Made by a program: the position numbers and the translations under genes
Shown here: positions 34,593-42,810 of the stretch, piece after piece
Layout of the letters: each line of letters opens with the position of its first letter
Position numbering within the stretch: position 1 is the first letter of the stretch
Assembly: GCF_014197135.1 (NCBI RefSeq)
Contig: NZ_JACIFA010000018.1
Location: 1 to 60,399 of the forward strand
Direction of reading: 5' to 3'
Source: Sphingomonas zeae
GTDB taxonomy: Bacteria > Pseudomonadota > Alphaproteobacteria > Sphingomonadales > Sphingomonadaceae
DNA: 60,399 nt
The notes under the pieces: generated by a model
The model's database searches: none
What the model was told of the DNA's origin: nothing
Seen by the model: only the letters and a program-made list of their open reading frames with translations

Positions 34593-37078
34593 GCGGCGCG
34601 ACGACATCGGGCGGCCCACTTGCCGGTCTGCGGGTTGTCGAATTCGGTCACTGGCTTGCGGGTCCGATGGCGGGGCTCCTGCTGGCTGACCAAGGCGCCG
34701 AGGTCGTGTCGGTGCGGCGACCGGGTGCAGCCGAGCGCCACCCCGCCGAACGGATACTTCATCGTGGCAAGCGGTGCATCGAACTCGACCTGAAGAGCGA
34801 GGTCGGTCGTTCGGAAGCGCTGGCGCTGGTCAACGCAGCCGATGTGGTGATCGAGAACTTCAGACCCGGCGTGATGGCGAGGCTCGGACTTGGTTATGAC
34901 CAGGTACGGCAGGACAATCCCCAGATCATCTATGCATCACTGCCGGGCTTTTCCGAGAGCGATGCCAGAGCATCGATGCCTGGCTGGGAGGGGGTGATCG
35001 CCGCAAACGCTGCGCTTTTCACCGACATCTCCTTTTGGGGTGCAGCCTTTTCGCTTCCACCGGTCTTCACCGCCCTGCCCTTGGCCTCCGCATATTCGGC
35101 ACTCCACGCGGCGATCGGCGTGACGGCGGCGGTGTTCGGTCGACTTCGCGATGGGCGCGGCGACCGGATCGAGGCACCGTTGCTCGATGGCGCCATGTCG
35201 GCGTCGGCCGGCCCGCTCATGCGGACGAAAGGGCAACCAAAGAGGTATAACGAGCCGGGCATCCCCACCGTCATCATCGACCATCTGAACCTGCGCAGGC
35301 TTCCGGGTGTCCTGGCATCGGGCGTCGAGCGGTTCCTCGATGGCCAGATGCCTCCCTTCTTTCGGAGCTACGCGTGCGCCGATGGGCGGGATTTGTTCAT
35401 CCTCGTCATCGACAATATCGGTCACATCGACCGCCTATTGAGCGCGATGGGCATCGCCGACGAATTGGAGTCGATGGGCCTGCGCCGCGGCAATATCCTC
35501 GACGTGCCGCCTACCGATGACAATGTCTACGCCTACCGCTCGAACACATCGGGGATGAAGCAGCTGGCCAAGCGGCTGGAAGCGCTGTTCCTGACGCGGT
35601 CTGCCCTCGAATGGGAAGATCATCTGGGCCGACATGGTGTGCCGGCGGCAGTGCAGCGGACCACGGCGGAATGGACCGGCTTCGGACCGATCCGCGAGGC
35701 AGGGATCGTGGTGGCGCATGATGACGACGAGGCGACAATCCTCGCTCCGGGTCACCTCGTCGACATATCGGCAAGCGATCATGGTTCGATGCCTCTGCCT
35801 CAAAAGGCAGCGGCGCCTGTCTTCACCGGCTGGACTAGCGACGGGCGGTTCTTTGCCAACGCACCGGAACCAGCAGAATCAGCGACGCCGCCGCTCTCGG
35901 GCTTGAGAATCCTCGATCTTGCGAACGTCATCGCAGGCCCAGTCGCGTCGCGCACCTTGGCCGAGCTCGGTGCCGAGGTACTTCATATCGATCCCATCAA
36001 CCCGAAGATGGGACCGCGGATGCTCCTGTTCATCGGTCAGGAGGTCAATCAGGGCAAAGACGCGGCGATCATCGACCTCAAGAACGAGGCGACAAAGCCC
36101 ATCGTCGATCGCCTTATCGAGCGCAGCGATGCGGTGATCTACAACAAGCTGCCCCACCAGGCGGCTGGGCTGGGTTTCGACCCCGATCGGGTGCACGCCG
36201 CGAAGCCGGATTGCGTCATCACGGCCGTGACGGCGTATGGCGGGTCACTCGGCAAGGGGTGGGGGGACCGGCCCGCATACGACCCGGTCGTCCAGGCAAT
36301 GTCCGGCATCATGGTCAGGTACGGAGGTCTATCGTCGCCCGAAGTCCACGGCGTCGCTGCGACGATCGACTATTTCACCGGCTTTGCGGGCACGCTGTCG
36401 GCACTGTGCGGCTTTGTCGCAAGGGAGCGCGGCGCGCGCAACATCGTCACGCGAACGTCGCTGGCACGAACCGCCGCCTGGATCCAACTGCCCTTCATCA
36501 CCGGACGCCCCGTTGCCGAACCAAGCGGCCAGAATGCGCGAGGCTGGGATGCGCTAAACAGCCTGTATCGCAGTTCCGATGGCTGGATCTATCTGGCGCT
36601 GGAACCCGACCTCTACCTGCAGGCCCGCCCGTCGATCGAGGCGGCGATGGCGATCTCCCTGCCTGACCGATGGCAGGACGCAAGCGAGACTCTCGCAAAG
36701 GCGTTCGAGAAGAGGAAGGCGGCGGAACTGGTCCGGGCTCTGCAATCTCCGATCCTCGCCATCGCGGAGGTGCTTGACGTCCGCGCACTGCGCGAGAAGG
36801 CCGAGCCGGGAGCATGGGCAGATACGTTGGTCACCACCGATCTTCCGTCCGGCCGCACGTTGCTCGTGCCGCAGGGCGAGGACCGAGGGGAACTTTACGT
36901 CCCGGACTCCACCTGGCTGCGCTGGGGATCACGCCCTCGCCGCCGTCTGCACGCCAGCCATTTGCCCGGCGCCGATACGGTCGCCTTGCTGGAAGCACTG
37001 ATGGGGGCGGCCCCTGCGACGCTACCGTCCGGTATGTCGAGCAGCTGGGATCTGTCGACCGGCCCACTTCCCACCTGA
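34589..37078 (+). CDS. Tandem class III (CaiB/BaiF) CoA-transferase
   Basis: The 829-aa protein contains two complete family III CoA-transferase domains in series. Domain 1 covers about residues 10-400 (LAGLRVVEFGHWLAGPMAG, ENFRPGVMARLGLGYD, IIYASLPGF). Domain 2 covers about 430-820 (LSGLRILDLANVIAGPVASRTLAELGAEV, AVTAYGGSLGKGWGDRPAYDPVVQAMSG). Members move CoA between organic acids such as carnitine, bile acids or methylmalate-type compounds. Family enzymes are usually interlocked dimers of about 400-aa chains, so the double length suggests a covalent dimer. It is coupled by ATGA to the dehydrogenase. Inference: it activates a hydroxy acid released by the island's hydrolase. Confidence 0.9.
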   Translation: MSGATTSGGPLAGLRVVEFGHWLAGPMAGLLLADQGAEVVSVRRPGAAERHPAERILHRGKRCIELDLKSEVGRSEALALVNAADVVIENFRPGVMARLGLGYDQVRQDNPQIIYASLPGFSESDARASMPGWEGVIAANAALFTDISFWGAAFSLPPVFTALPLASAYSALHAAIGVTAAVFGRLRDGRGDRIEAPLLDGAMSASAGPLMRTKGQPKRYNEPGIPTVIIDHLNLRRLPGVLASGVERFLDGQMPPFFRSYACADGRDLFILVIDNIGHIDRLLSAMGIADELESMGLRRGNILDVPPTDDNVYAYRSNTSGMKQLAKRLEALFLTRSALEWEDHLGRHGVPAAVQRTTAEWTGFGPIREAGIVVAHDDDEATILAPGHLVDISASDHGSMPLPQKAAAPVFTGWTSDGRFFANAPEPAESATPPLSGLRILDLANVIAGPVASRTLAELGAEVLHIDPINPKMGPRMLLFIGQEVNQGKDAAIIDLKNEATKPIVDRLIERSDAVIYNKLPHQAAGLGFDPDRVHAAKPDCVITAVTAYGGSLGKGWGDRPAYDPVVQAMSGIMVRYGGLSSPEVHGVAATIDYFTGFAGTLSALCGFVARERGARNIVTRTSLARTAAWIQLPFITGRPVAEPSGQNARGWDALNSLYRSSDGWIYLALEPDLYLQARPSIEAAMAISLPDRWQDASETLAKAFEKRKAAELVRALQSPILAIAEVLDVRALREKAEPGAWADTLVTTDLPSGRTLLVPQGEDRGELYVPDSTWLRWGSRPRRRLHASHLPGADTVALLEALMGAAPATLPSGMSSSWDLSTGPLPT

Positions 37079-37085
37079 CCGGGAC

Positions 37086-37112
37086 GCGGTCACGGCCGCA
37101 AGGCCGTGCCGC
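37086..37112 (+). terminator. Hairpin with GCAA tetraloop after the CoA-transferase gene
   Basis: The stem GCGG-T-CACGGCC closes on a GCAA loop with GGCCGTG-CCGC, 7 bp plus 4 bp around one bulge. It starts eight bases after the stop. No T-run follows, so it may be an mRNA-stabilising or weak termination structure. Confidence 0.4.
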
Positions 37113-37162
37113 ATTCGACACATGATTGGTACCTCGCCTGAGGCGATCGAAGGAAAGTCATC

Positions 37163-38059
37163 ATGACCGGCACATTGTACATTCTCCAGGCCCGACCGGC
37201 AGCAATCGTCGCGCTCGATGTCGACAGTGGCGACATCAAAACCGTGCGCGGTGATCTGTACGGCGTCCCCGACGGCATCCAGGTCGTCGCCGCCGACGAT
37301 GCGATCTACTGGACGAGCATGGGCAAGCCGCCGTTGAGCGGCGAGGAATTCCCCGGGGATGACGGATCGGTCGAGCGATGCAGCATCGGAGGCACCGATC
37401 ACGCAACCCTGATTGGGGATGGGGCCATCGTGACGCCCAAACAGGTGCGGCTCCACCGACCAACCGACCGGCTGTACTTTTGTGATCGCGAGGGCATGGC
37501 GCTCTGGTCGTGCCGAACCGATGGAAGCGACTTGCGGAACTTGCTGCGCACCGGCGACTGGCCCGAGCAGACGGGTGAGATTCTGCGACACTGCGTCGGC
37601 ATCGCCCTCGATGACCTCGGGGGATATATCTACTGGACGCAAAAGGGGCCTGCTGATGGCGGTCGCGGTAGAATCTTCCGTGCCCCCATCGATTTCCAGG
37701 CTGGCCCGGCGCCGCTCCACGACCGGGATGTCGAACTGCTGCTGGACCATCTGCCCGAGCCGATCGATCTTGAGATCGATTTCGATCGGCGGAAGCTGTA
37801 CTGGACCGATCGCGGCGACCCGTCAGTGGCGGGTAATTCCCTCAACTGTGCCGATATCGGTGTCGACGGCCTATCCAACCACGTCGTTCTCGCCACCGGC
37901 TTGCAGGAGGCGATCGGTCTGGCGCTGGATACTGCCGGACAACGGATCTTCGTCAGCGATCTGGGCGGTACGATCCATTCGTTTTCGCTCGTCGACGGGA
38001 CGTTCGCCGTGGTGCATCAGTTCGGCAATCCGCTGACGGGGATCGCCTTTTCACAATAG
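37163..38059 (+). CDS. YWTD/SMP-30-like beta-propeller protein
   Basis: The 298-aa protein is built of repeated strands with YWT/LYW motifs (IYWTSMGKPP, LYFCDREG, IYWTQKGPADG, LYWTDRGDPS, IFVSDLGGT), the pattern of LDL-receptor YWTD-type six-bladed propellers and the gluconolactonase relatives. No signal peptide is visible, so it is probably cytoplasmic. AAGGAAAG precedes the ATG. Genes of this kind are seen with 3-hydroxyacyl-CoA dehydrogenase/CoA-transferase pairs; a lactonase or hydrolase-like role is possible but not shown. I am sure of the fold only. Confidence 0.75.
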   Translation: MTGTLYILQARPAAIVALDVDSGDIKTVRGDLYGVPDGIQVVAADDAIYWTSMGKPPLSGEEFPGDDGSVERCSIGGTDHATLIGDGAIVTPKQVRLHRPTDRLYFCDREGMALWSCRTDGSDLRNLLRTGDWPEQTGEILRHCVGIALDDLGGYIYWTQKGPADGGRGRIFRAPIDFQAGPAPLHDRDVELLLDHLPEPIDLEIDFDRRKLYWTDRGDPSVAGNSLNCADIGVDGLSNHVVLATGLQEAIGLALDTAGQRIFVSDLGGTIHSFSLVDGTFAVVHQFGNPLTGIAFSQ

Positions 38060-38173
38060 AGTCGCCCAATTCACATCGGGCTGCCGAGGTCGGATCGCCA
38101 ACCGCTCATGAGCTGCGATCCCAAGCATTTCGACGCTGCAAGTCCTACAGCCCGCTTCCAAAAGGATACCGCC

Positions 38174-38618
38174 GGTGCCGCGCCTCTACACTCTGTCGGT
38201 AGCTTGACCCATCGCGCTGTTCGGTGGCTTCCTCGCCGCCACCGGGGGGTGTTGCTCTGTCACCCGGCGGATCCCCCTATCACGTCGTCGTCGGGGGTGC
38301 TCACATCGGCGGGGCATACCGGCCATCGCTGGGGTGCCGGACGTGGTCGGCCTCGCCGGATCGACGCTACCTGCGCAGGATACGAGGCCACCAGCGACGC
38401 GGGCTGCGACGAGCGACGAGGCGGATAAGGAAAGGCGGGATTATGGCGGAGCCCTGTCGAACCGACGCTATCGCGCACTGGCCGACATCCCGCCGAAGAA
38501 CGTCGACAGGCTCGAGTTCGCATGGGCGCAGCGCACCGGCGATCTGGCGATGACTACCGAACGCCTCGAAACGCCGCGCTCCTGCGCCATCTACATCGAT
38601 CCTCATCGGGCCGGATGA
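38174..38618 (+). pseudogene. Decayed PQQ-dependent membrane dehydrogenase
   Basis: Pieces of a quinoprotein are readable in different frames: VPRLYTLSVA, a stop, then PIALFGGFLAATGG (first helix), GGSPYHVVVGG (matching GGSPYYAIFGA of the intact enzyme at 25489-27789), and finally NRRYRALADIPPKNVDRLEFAWAQRTGDL, which matches the start of the propeller in this family. Helices 3-5 are lost and the propeller stops after about 40 residues. Frameshifts, an internal stop and deletions make it non-functional. It lies 160 bp from the right island boundary. Confidence 0.75.
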
Positions 38619-38777
38619 CCGGGAATTCGGTCAGGACCGGGGCACACGCAGGAAGTAACCTGCAGCGCCCACCGTGCAGATACGAAGCCCCATAGAGCGC
38701 GGAGATCCGCCAGTTAACATCCGCTAGATACCAACAGGAACCTGCGGATCCCATCAGCAATTCTCTGGGAAGTCTGG

Positions 38778-38811
38778 GGTCGTGAGTTCAATCCTCACCG
38801 GCAGCACCATT
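38778..38811 (+). repeat. Right attachment-site repeat of the genomic island
   Basis: This is an exact 34-bp copy of the tRNA-Thr 3' end (14392-14425). The upstream part of the tRNA is missing, so this is a boundary remnant, not a gene. Chromosomal genes resume directly after it. Confidence 0.92.
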
Positions 38812-38907
38812 CTCCCCCGCCCCTCAAAGGGCCTGAAATGGGGAGCTTTCATCCCCACACGTAAAACTTGGTTGGGATCGTTTTACCGGCTCGCTAGCTA
38901 TGGTCGG

Positions 38908-40200
38908 ATGAGATTCCGTTTTTCGTTCGGCGCCCAGGTGTTCGTCGGCATGGCCGTGGGCCTGCTGCTCGGCCTGCTCGCCCGGTCGCAAGGCTTGGCC
39001 GGGCTGGCCGAAGGCTTGCGCATCGTCGGCGAGAGCTTCGTCCAGCTGCTCAAGGTGCTGGTCGTGCCGCTGGTGTTCACCGCCATCGTCGCGTCGATCG
39101 CGGCGCTGCGCGACCTGAACAATGCCGCGCGGCTGGTCGCCGCCACCTTCATCTGGTTCGCGATCACCGCGCTGATCGCCGTCACCATCGGCCTGACGCT
39201 GGGCACCGTGCTGCAACCCGGCCTGCATGCGGGCGTCGCGGCGGGAAGCGCGGTGCGGCCCGACACGGCGGGGTCGTGGCTCGACTTCCTGCGCGGGCTG
39301 ATCCCGTCCAATATCCTGGGCCTGTCCGCCTCGACCAGCGCGGGCGACGGCGGCGCGCTGAAGACCGGACTGTCGTTCAACATCCTCCAGATCATAGTCA
39401 TGGCGGTCGCGATCGGCGTCGCCGCCGTTCGGGTCGGCGACAAGGGCGAGAGCTTCCTGTCGTTCAACGCCTCCGCGCTCGCCATCTTCCGGCGTATCCT
39501 GTCCTGGGTGATCCGGCTGACCCCGATCGGCTCGGGCGCGCTGCTGGGCAATGCCATCGTGCGCTATGGGTGGCAGTCGCTGTCCGCGCTCGGCAGTTTT
39601 GCGCTGGCGGTCTATCTCGGGCTCGGCCTGGTGCTGTTCGTCGTCTATCCGCTGCTGCTGCTCGCCAACGGCATGTCGCCCAAGCGCTTCTACGCCGCCG
39701 CCTGGCCTGCCATCCAGCTGGGCTTCGTGTCACGCTCGTCGATCGCCACCCTGCCGGTGACCGAGGATGCCGTCGAGCGGCGCCTCGGCGTGCCGCGCGC
39801 CTATTCGGCCTTTGCCGTGCCCTTCGCCGCGACGACCAAGATGGACGGGTGTGCCGCCATCTATCCGGCGATCTCGGCCTTGTTCGTCGCGCAATATTAT
39901 GGCCTGCCGCTGCATGTCGGCGATTATGTGCTGATCGTGCTGGTGTCGGTGCTGGGCTCCGCAGCGACGGCGGGGCTGACCGGCGCGGTCGTCATGCTGA
40001 CGCTGACGCTGTCGACGCTGGGCCTGCCGCTGGAGGGTGCGGGGCTCTTGCTCGCCATCGATCCGATCCTCGACATGGGGCGGACCGCGATCAACGTCGC
40101 AGGACAGGCGCTGGTCCCCACCATCGTCGCGCATCGCGCAGGCCTTATCACCGACGCGCCGCCGGTGGACCGCTTGCCGGAGGTGCCGCAAACGGGGTAA
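38908..40200 (+). CDS. Dicarboxylate/amino acid:cation symporter (DAACS)
   Basis: The 430-aa inner-membrane carrier of the GltP/DctA family has about eight helices, the serine-rich re-entrant loop seen as LGFVSRSSIATLPV near 275, TKMDGCAAIYPAISALF near 312 and DPILDMGRTAINVAGQ near 385, which carry the substrate and sodium sites. It takes up C4-dicarboxylates or acidic amino acids with H+ or Na+. I took the ATG at 38908; codons further upstream run into the attachment-site repeat. It is the first chromosomal gene right of the island. Confidence 0.9.
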   Translation: MRFRFSFGAQVFVGMAVGLLLGLLARSQGLAGLAEGLRIVGESFVQLLKVLVVPLVFTAIVASIAALRDLNNAARLVAATFIWFAITALIAVTIGLTLGTVLQPGLHAGVAAGSAVRPDTAGSWLDFLRGLIPSNILGLSASTSAGDGGALKTGLSFNILQIIVMAVAIGVAAVRVGDKGESFLSFNASALAIFRRILSWVIRLTPIGSGALLGNAIVRYGWQSLSALGSFALAVYLGLGLVLFVVYPLLLLANGMSPKRFYAAAWPAIQLGFVSRSSIATLPVTEDAVERRLGVPRAYSAFAVPFAATTKMDGCAAIYPAISALFVAQYYGLPLHVGDYVLIVLVSVLGSAATAGLTGAVVMLTLTLSTLGLPLEGAGLLLAIDPILDMGRTAINVAGQALVPTIVAHRAGLITDAPPVDRLPEVPQTG

Positions 40201-40254
40201 ACACGTCCATGAGCTTGCGCGCGGTGTTCTAGTAAAGTAATACACGCGAGGCCG

Positions 40255-42378
40255 ATGCCGGAACCCCAGATGCGCCCCGACCCATTTAATCCCGACCGTA
40301 CACCCCTGGACCGGCCTTACGAGCCGGTAGGGCCGCATTATCCGCTCTATGATGCGGAGACGCAGAGCTGGACCTTCGGCCCCGACGAGGACGATGCGCT
40401 GGCCGAGCGGCCTCGCCGCAAAATCCGCTGGGGCCGCTGGATCGCGCGCGGGGCGGGGGCGGGCATCATCCTGCTGGTCATCGCCATCGCCTGGCTGGCC
40501 GTCACCGCGCCGCTGTCGCGCTCGCTCCAGCCACCGACGCCGCCCTCGATCACGCTGACCGCCGATGACGGTACGCCGATCGCGCGGCGCGGCGCGATCA
40601 TCGGCGCGCCGGTCGATGCCGCCAAGCTGCCCGCCCATGTCCGCGAGGCGTTCATGGCGATCGAGGACCGGCGCTTCTATTCGCATTGGGGTGTCGATCC
40701 GCGCGGCATCCTGCGCGCCGCCTGGCATAATCTGGGCTCGGGCGGGGTGCGCGAGGGCGGATCGACCATCACCCAGCAGCTGGCGAAGAACGCCTTTCTT
40801 GATTCCGACCGGACGGCGGGGCGCAAGATCCGCGAGGCGATGATCGCCTTCTGGCTGGAGGCGTGGCTGACCAAGGACGAGATTCTCTCGCGCTATCTGT
40901 CGAACGTCTATTTCGGCGATAACGTCTATGGCATCACCGCCGCGTCGAAACATTATTTCGGGCGGACGCCCGACAAGCTGAACATCGGCCAGGCGGCGAT
41001 GCTGGCGGGTCTGGTGAAAGCCCCCTCGCGCCTTGCGCCCACGACGAACCTGAAGGGCGCGCGCGCCCGACAGGCGGTGGTCGTCGCGGCAATGGAGGAT
41101 GCGGGCTTCCTGACCAAGGCGGAGGCCGATGCCGTCCAGCCGCAGCGCGTGCTCGCCTCACGGCCCGAAACCCTGCCCAGCGGCACCTATTTTGCCGATT
41201 GGGTGCTGCCCGAGGCGCGCGACCAGGCGGGCGAGATCAAGACCGAGGCGACCGTCCAGACCACGCTCAATCCCCGGCTGCAACGGATCGCCGAGCGGAC
41301 GGTGCGCAGCGCCGGGCTGAACCAGGCGCAGGTCGCGCTGGTCGCGATGCGCCCGGACGGCCGCGTCGTCGCGATGGTCGGTGGCAAGGATTATTCCAAG
41401 AGCCCGTTCAACCGCGCCACCCAGGCACGCCGCCAGCCGGGCTCGGCCTTCAAGCTGTTCGTCTATCTGGCCGCGCTGCGCTCAGGCATGACCCCGGACT
41501 CGACCATCGAGGACGAGCCGGTCGACATCGCCGGGTGGAAGCCGCGGAACAGCGACGGCCGCTATCTGGGCAAGATCACGCTGCGCCAGGCGTTCGCGCG
41601 GTCGTCCAACGTGGCGGCGGCGCGACTGACCCAGGCAGTCGGGGTGAAGTCGGTCATCAAGGCGGCGCGCGACCTGGGCATCACCACGCCGATCCCCAAC
41701 GAGGCGACGATCGGCCTGGGCACCTCGACCGTCAGCCTGCTGGAGCTGACCGCCGCCTATGCCGCGGTCGCCAACGAAAGCTATCCGGTCGCCGCGCGTG
41801 GGCTGAACGACGTCAAGGACAAAGGCTGGTACCAGTCGCTGACCGAGCGCAAGACCGGCTTTTCCTCGGCGGTACATGACGGGATGCTCGATCTGCTTTC
41901 CTCCTCGATCAAGACGGGGACGGGACGGCAGGCGCTGCTGACCGTCGATGCCTATGGCAAGACCGGCACGACGCAGGATTCGCGAGACGCGCTGTTCATC
42001 GGCTTTGCGCGCGATCTCGTGGTGGGCGTCTGGGTCGGCAATGACGACAACACGCCCAATCCCGGCCTGTCCGGCGGCGGCGTGCCCGCGCGCATCTGGC
42101 GCGCCTTCATGCAGTCCGCGCTCGACATCCCGCCCGTGCCCGCCCCCGTGGTGCAGGAAGAGGTCGATCCTGACGCGCTGGCCAATAGCACGGATGAGGA
42201 GATGATCCCGACCGAAAGCGATCCGGTGGGCGAGATCATCCAGGGCATGGGTCTGGACATGAAGATGGGCGACGACGGATCGATCACCGTCGGCCCAAGC
42301 CGCCGCCGCCCCGACCGCGCAGGCCCGCCCCCCGAAGATCGCCGCCCGCCCGACGAGCGCGAGGGAGAGGGGGAATAG
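40255..42378 (+). CDS. Penicillin-binding protein 1A (glycosyltransferase/transpeptidase)
   Basis: This 707-aa bifunctional peptidoglycan synthase has a cytoplasmic Pro-rich tail (1-60), a membrane helix (63-85), a GT51 glycosyltransferase domain with EDRRFYSHWGVD near 137 and GGSTITQQLAKN near 178, and a transpeptidase domain with nucleophile Ser397 in GSAFK, SSN near 451 and KTGTT near 569. An acidic C-terminal tail is followed by a Pro/Arg-rich end. A GAGG lies just before the ATG. It stands alone and is followed by a strong hairpin. Confidence 0.93.
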   Translation: MPEPQMRPDPFNPDRTPLDRPYEPVGPHYPLYDAETQSWTFGPDEDDALAERPRRKIRWGRWIARGAGAGIILLVIAIAWLAVTAPLSRSLQPPTPPSITLTADDGTPIARRGAIIGAPVDAAKLPAHVREAFMAIEDRRFYSHWGVDPRGILRAAWHNLGSGGVREGGSTITQQLAKNAFLDSDRTAGRKIREAMIAFWLEAWLTKDEILSRYLSNVYFGDNVYGITAASKHYFGRTPDKLNIGQAAMLAGLVKAPSRLAPTTNLKGARARQAVVVAAMEDAGFLTKAEADAVQPQRVLASRPETLPSGTYFADWVLPEARDQAGEIKTEATVQTTLNPRLQRIAERTVRSAGLNQAQVALVAMRPDGRVVAMVGGKDYSKSPFNRATQARRQPGSAFKLFVYLAALRSGMTPDSTIEDEPVDIAGWKPRNSDGRYLGKITLRQAFARSSNVAAARLTQAVGVKSVIKAARDLGITTPIPNEATIGLGTSTVSLLELTAAYAAVANESYPVAARGLNDVKDKGWYQSLTERKTGFSSAVHDGMLDLLSSSIKTGTGRQALLTVDAYGKTGTTQDSRDALFIGFARDLVVGVWVGNDDNTPNPGLSGGGVPARIWRAFMQSALDIPPVPAPVVQEEVDPDALANSTDEEMIPTESDPVGEIIQGMGLDMKMGDDGSITVGPSRRRPDRAGPPPEDRRPPDEREGEGE

Positions 42379-42408
42379 CGAACGCTCTCGAGCGGGAGAC
42401 GCTTTTTC

Positions 42409-42472
42409 CTTCGCGTCATCGCGGCTTCGCGTGATCCATTTGAAATTCACGCGAAGCCGCGATGACGCGAAG
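42409..42472. terminator. 26-bp perfect inverted repeat after the PBP gene
   Basis: Arms at 42409-42434 and 42447-42472 are exact reverse complements (CTTCGCGTCATCGCGGCTTC and onward) with a 12-bp spacer. On the plus strand it is followed within ten bases by TTTTG. It starts 30 bp after the stop and probably ends the transcript; it may also be a mobile palindromic repeat. Confidence 0.6.
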
Positions 42473-42479
42473 AGGTTTT

Positions 42480-42614
42480 GTTCGCGCAAAGGTGCGGAGG
42501 ACGCAGAGGGCTTTGGCGCGGTGGCCCCGGCATGGCCCAGGCTGATACGCTGAGAGACGATAGGGCCTGTCGGCCAGACATGCCTCTCTGCGTCCTCCGC
42601 GCCTCTGCGCGAAC
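42480..42614. repeat. Long imperfect inverted repeat (S1)
   Basis: The left arm 42480-42511 (GTTCGCGCAAAGGTGCGGAG and onward) pairs with the right arm 42582-42614 (GCCTCTCTGCGTCCTCCGCG and onward) with few mismatches. The 70-bp centre has no gene. It looks like a short palindromic intergenic element or MITE. The rest of 42379-42810 carries the sulP leader and no gene. Confidence 0.65.
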
Positions 42615-42689
42615 CAACACCTTGAACTTGGGCTGGCGGGGCTTGCCCTTCCCCCCTCATACCGCTTACACACGCTGTCATTCGCAAGG

Positions 42690-42735
42690 ACCCGGTGCAA
42701 TTCCGGGTGGCTATTCCGGCCGCCGATCCGCCGGA
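42690..42735 (+). promoter_or_regulatory. Two-hairpin leader upstream of the SulP gene
   Basis: Hairpin 1 is ACCCGG-TGCAATT-CCGGGT (42690-42708), hairpin 2 is TCCGGC-CGCCGATCC-GCCGGA (42715-42735), six bases apart and about 75 bp before the start codon. A structured leader on a sulfate-transporter gene suggests a cis-regulatory RNA. Alphaproteobacterial motifs upstream of sulfate transporters have been described (sul1), but I cannot confirm a match by eye. Confidence 0.4.
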
Positions 42736-42810
42736 CAACAGAATGCATGGCCCCATCGCCGCTCCTGCCGTCAGAGAGCGTGTCCGCCATGCGCGACATT
42801 CTGGTATTTC

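Noticed and set aside
38778..38811. Second tRNA-Thr
   Set aside because: Only the 3' part is present; the acceptor 5' strand, D-arm and anticodon arm are absent, so it is an attachment-site duplicate.
42690..42735. Cobalamin riboswitch upstream of the SulP gene
   Set aside because: GGTGCAATTCC resembles one conserved piece, but the GGGAA, GCCACTG and B12-box elements are missing; compare the real aptamer at 56490-56665.
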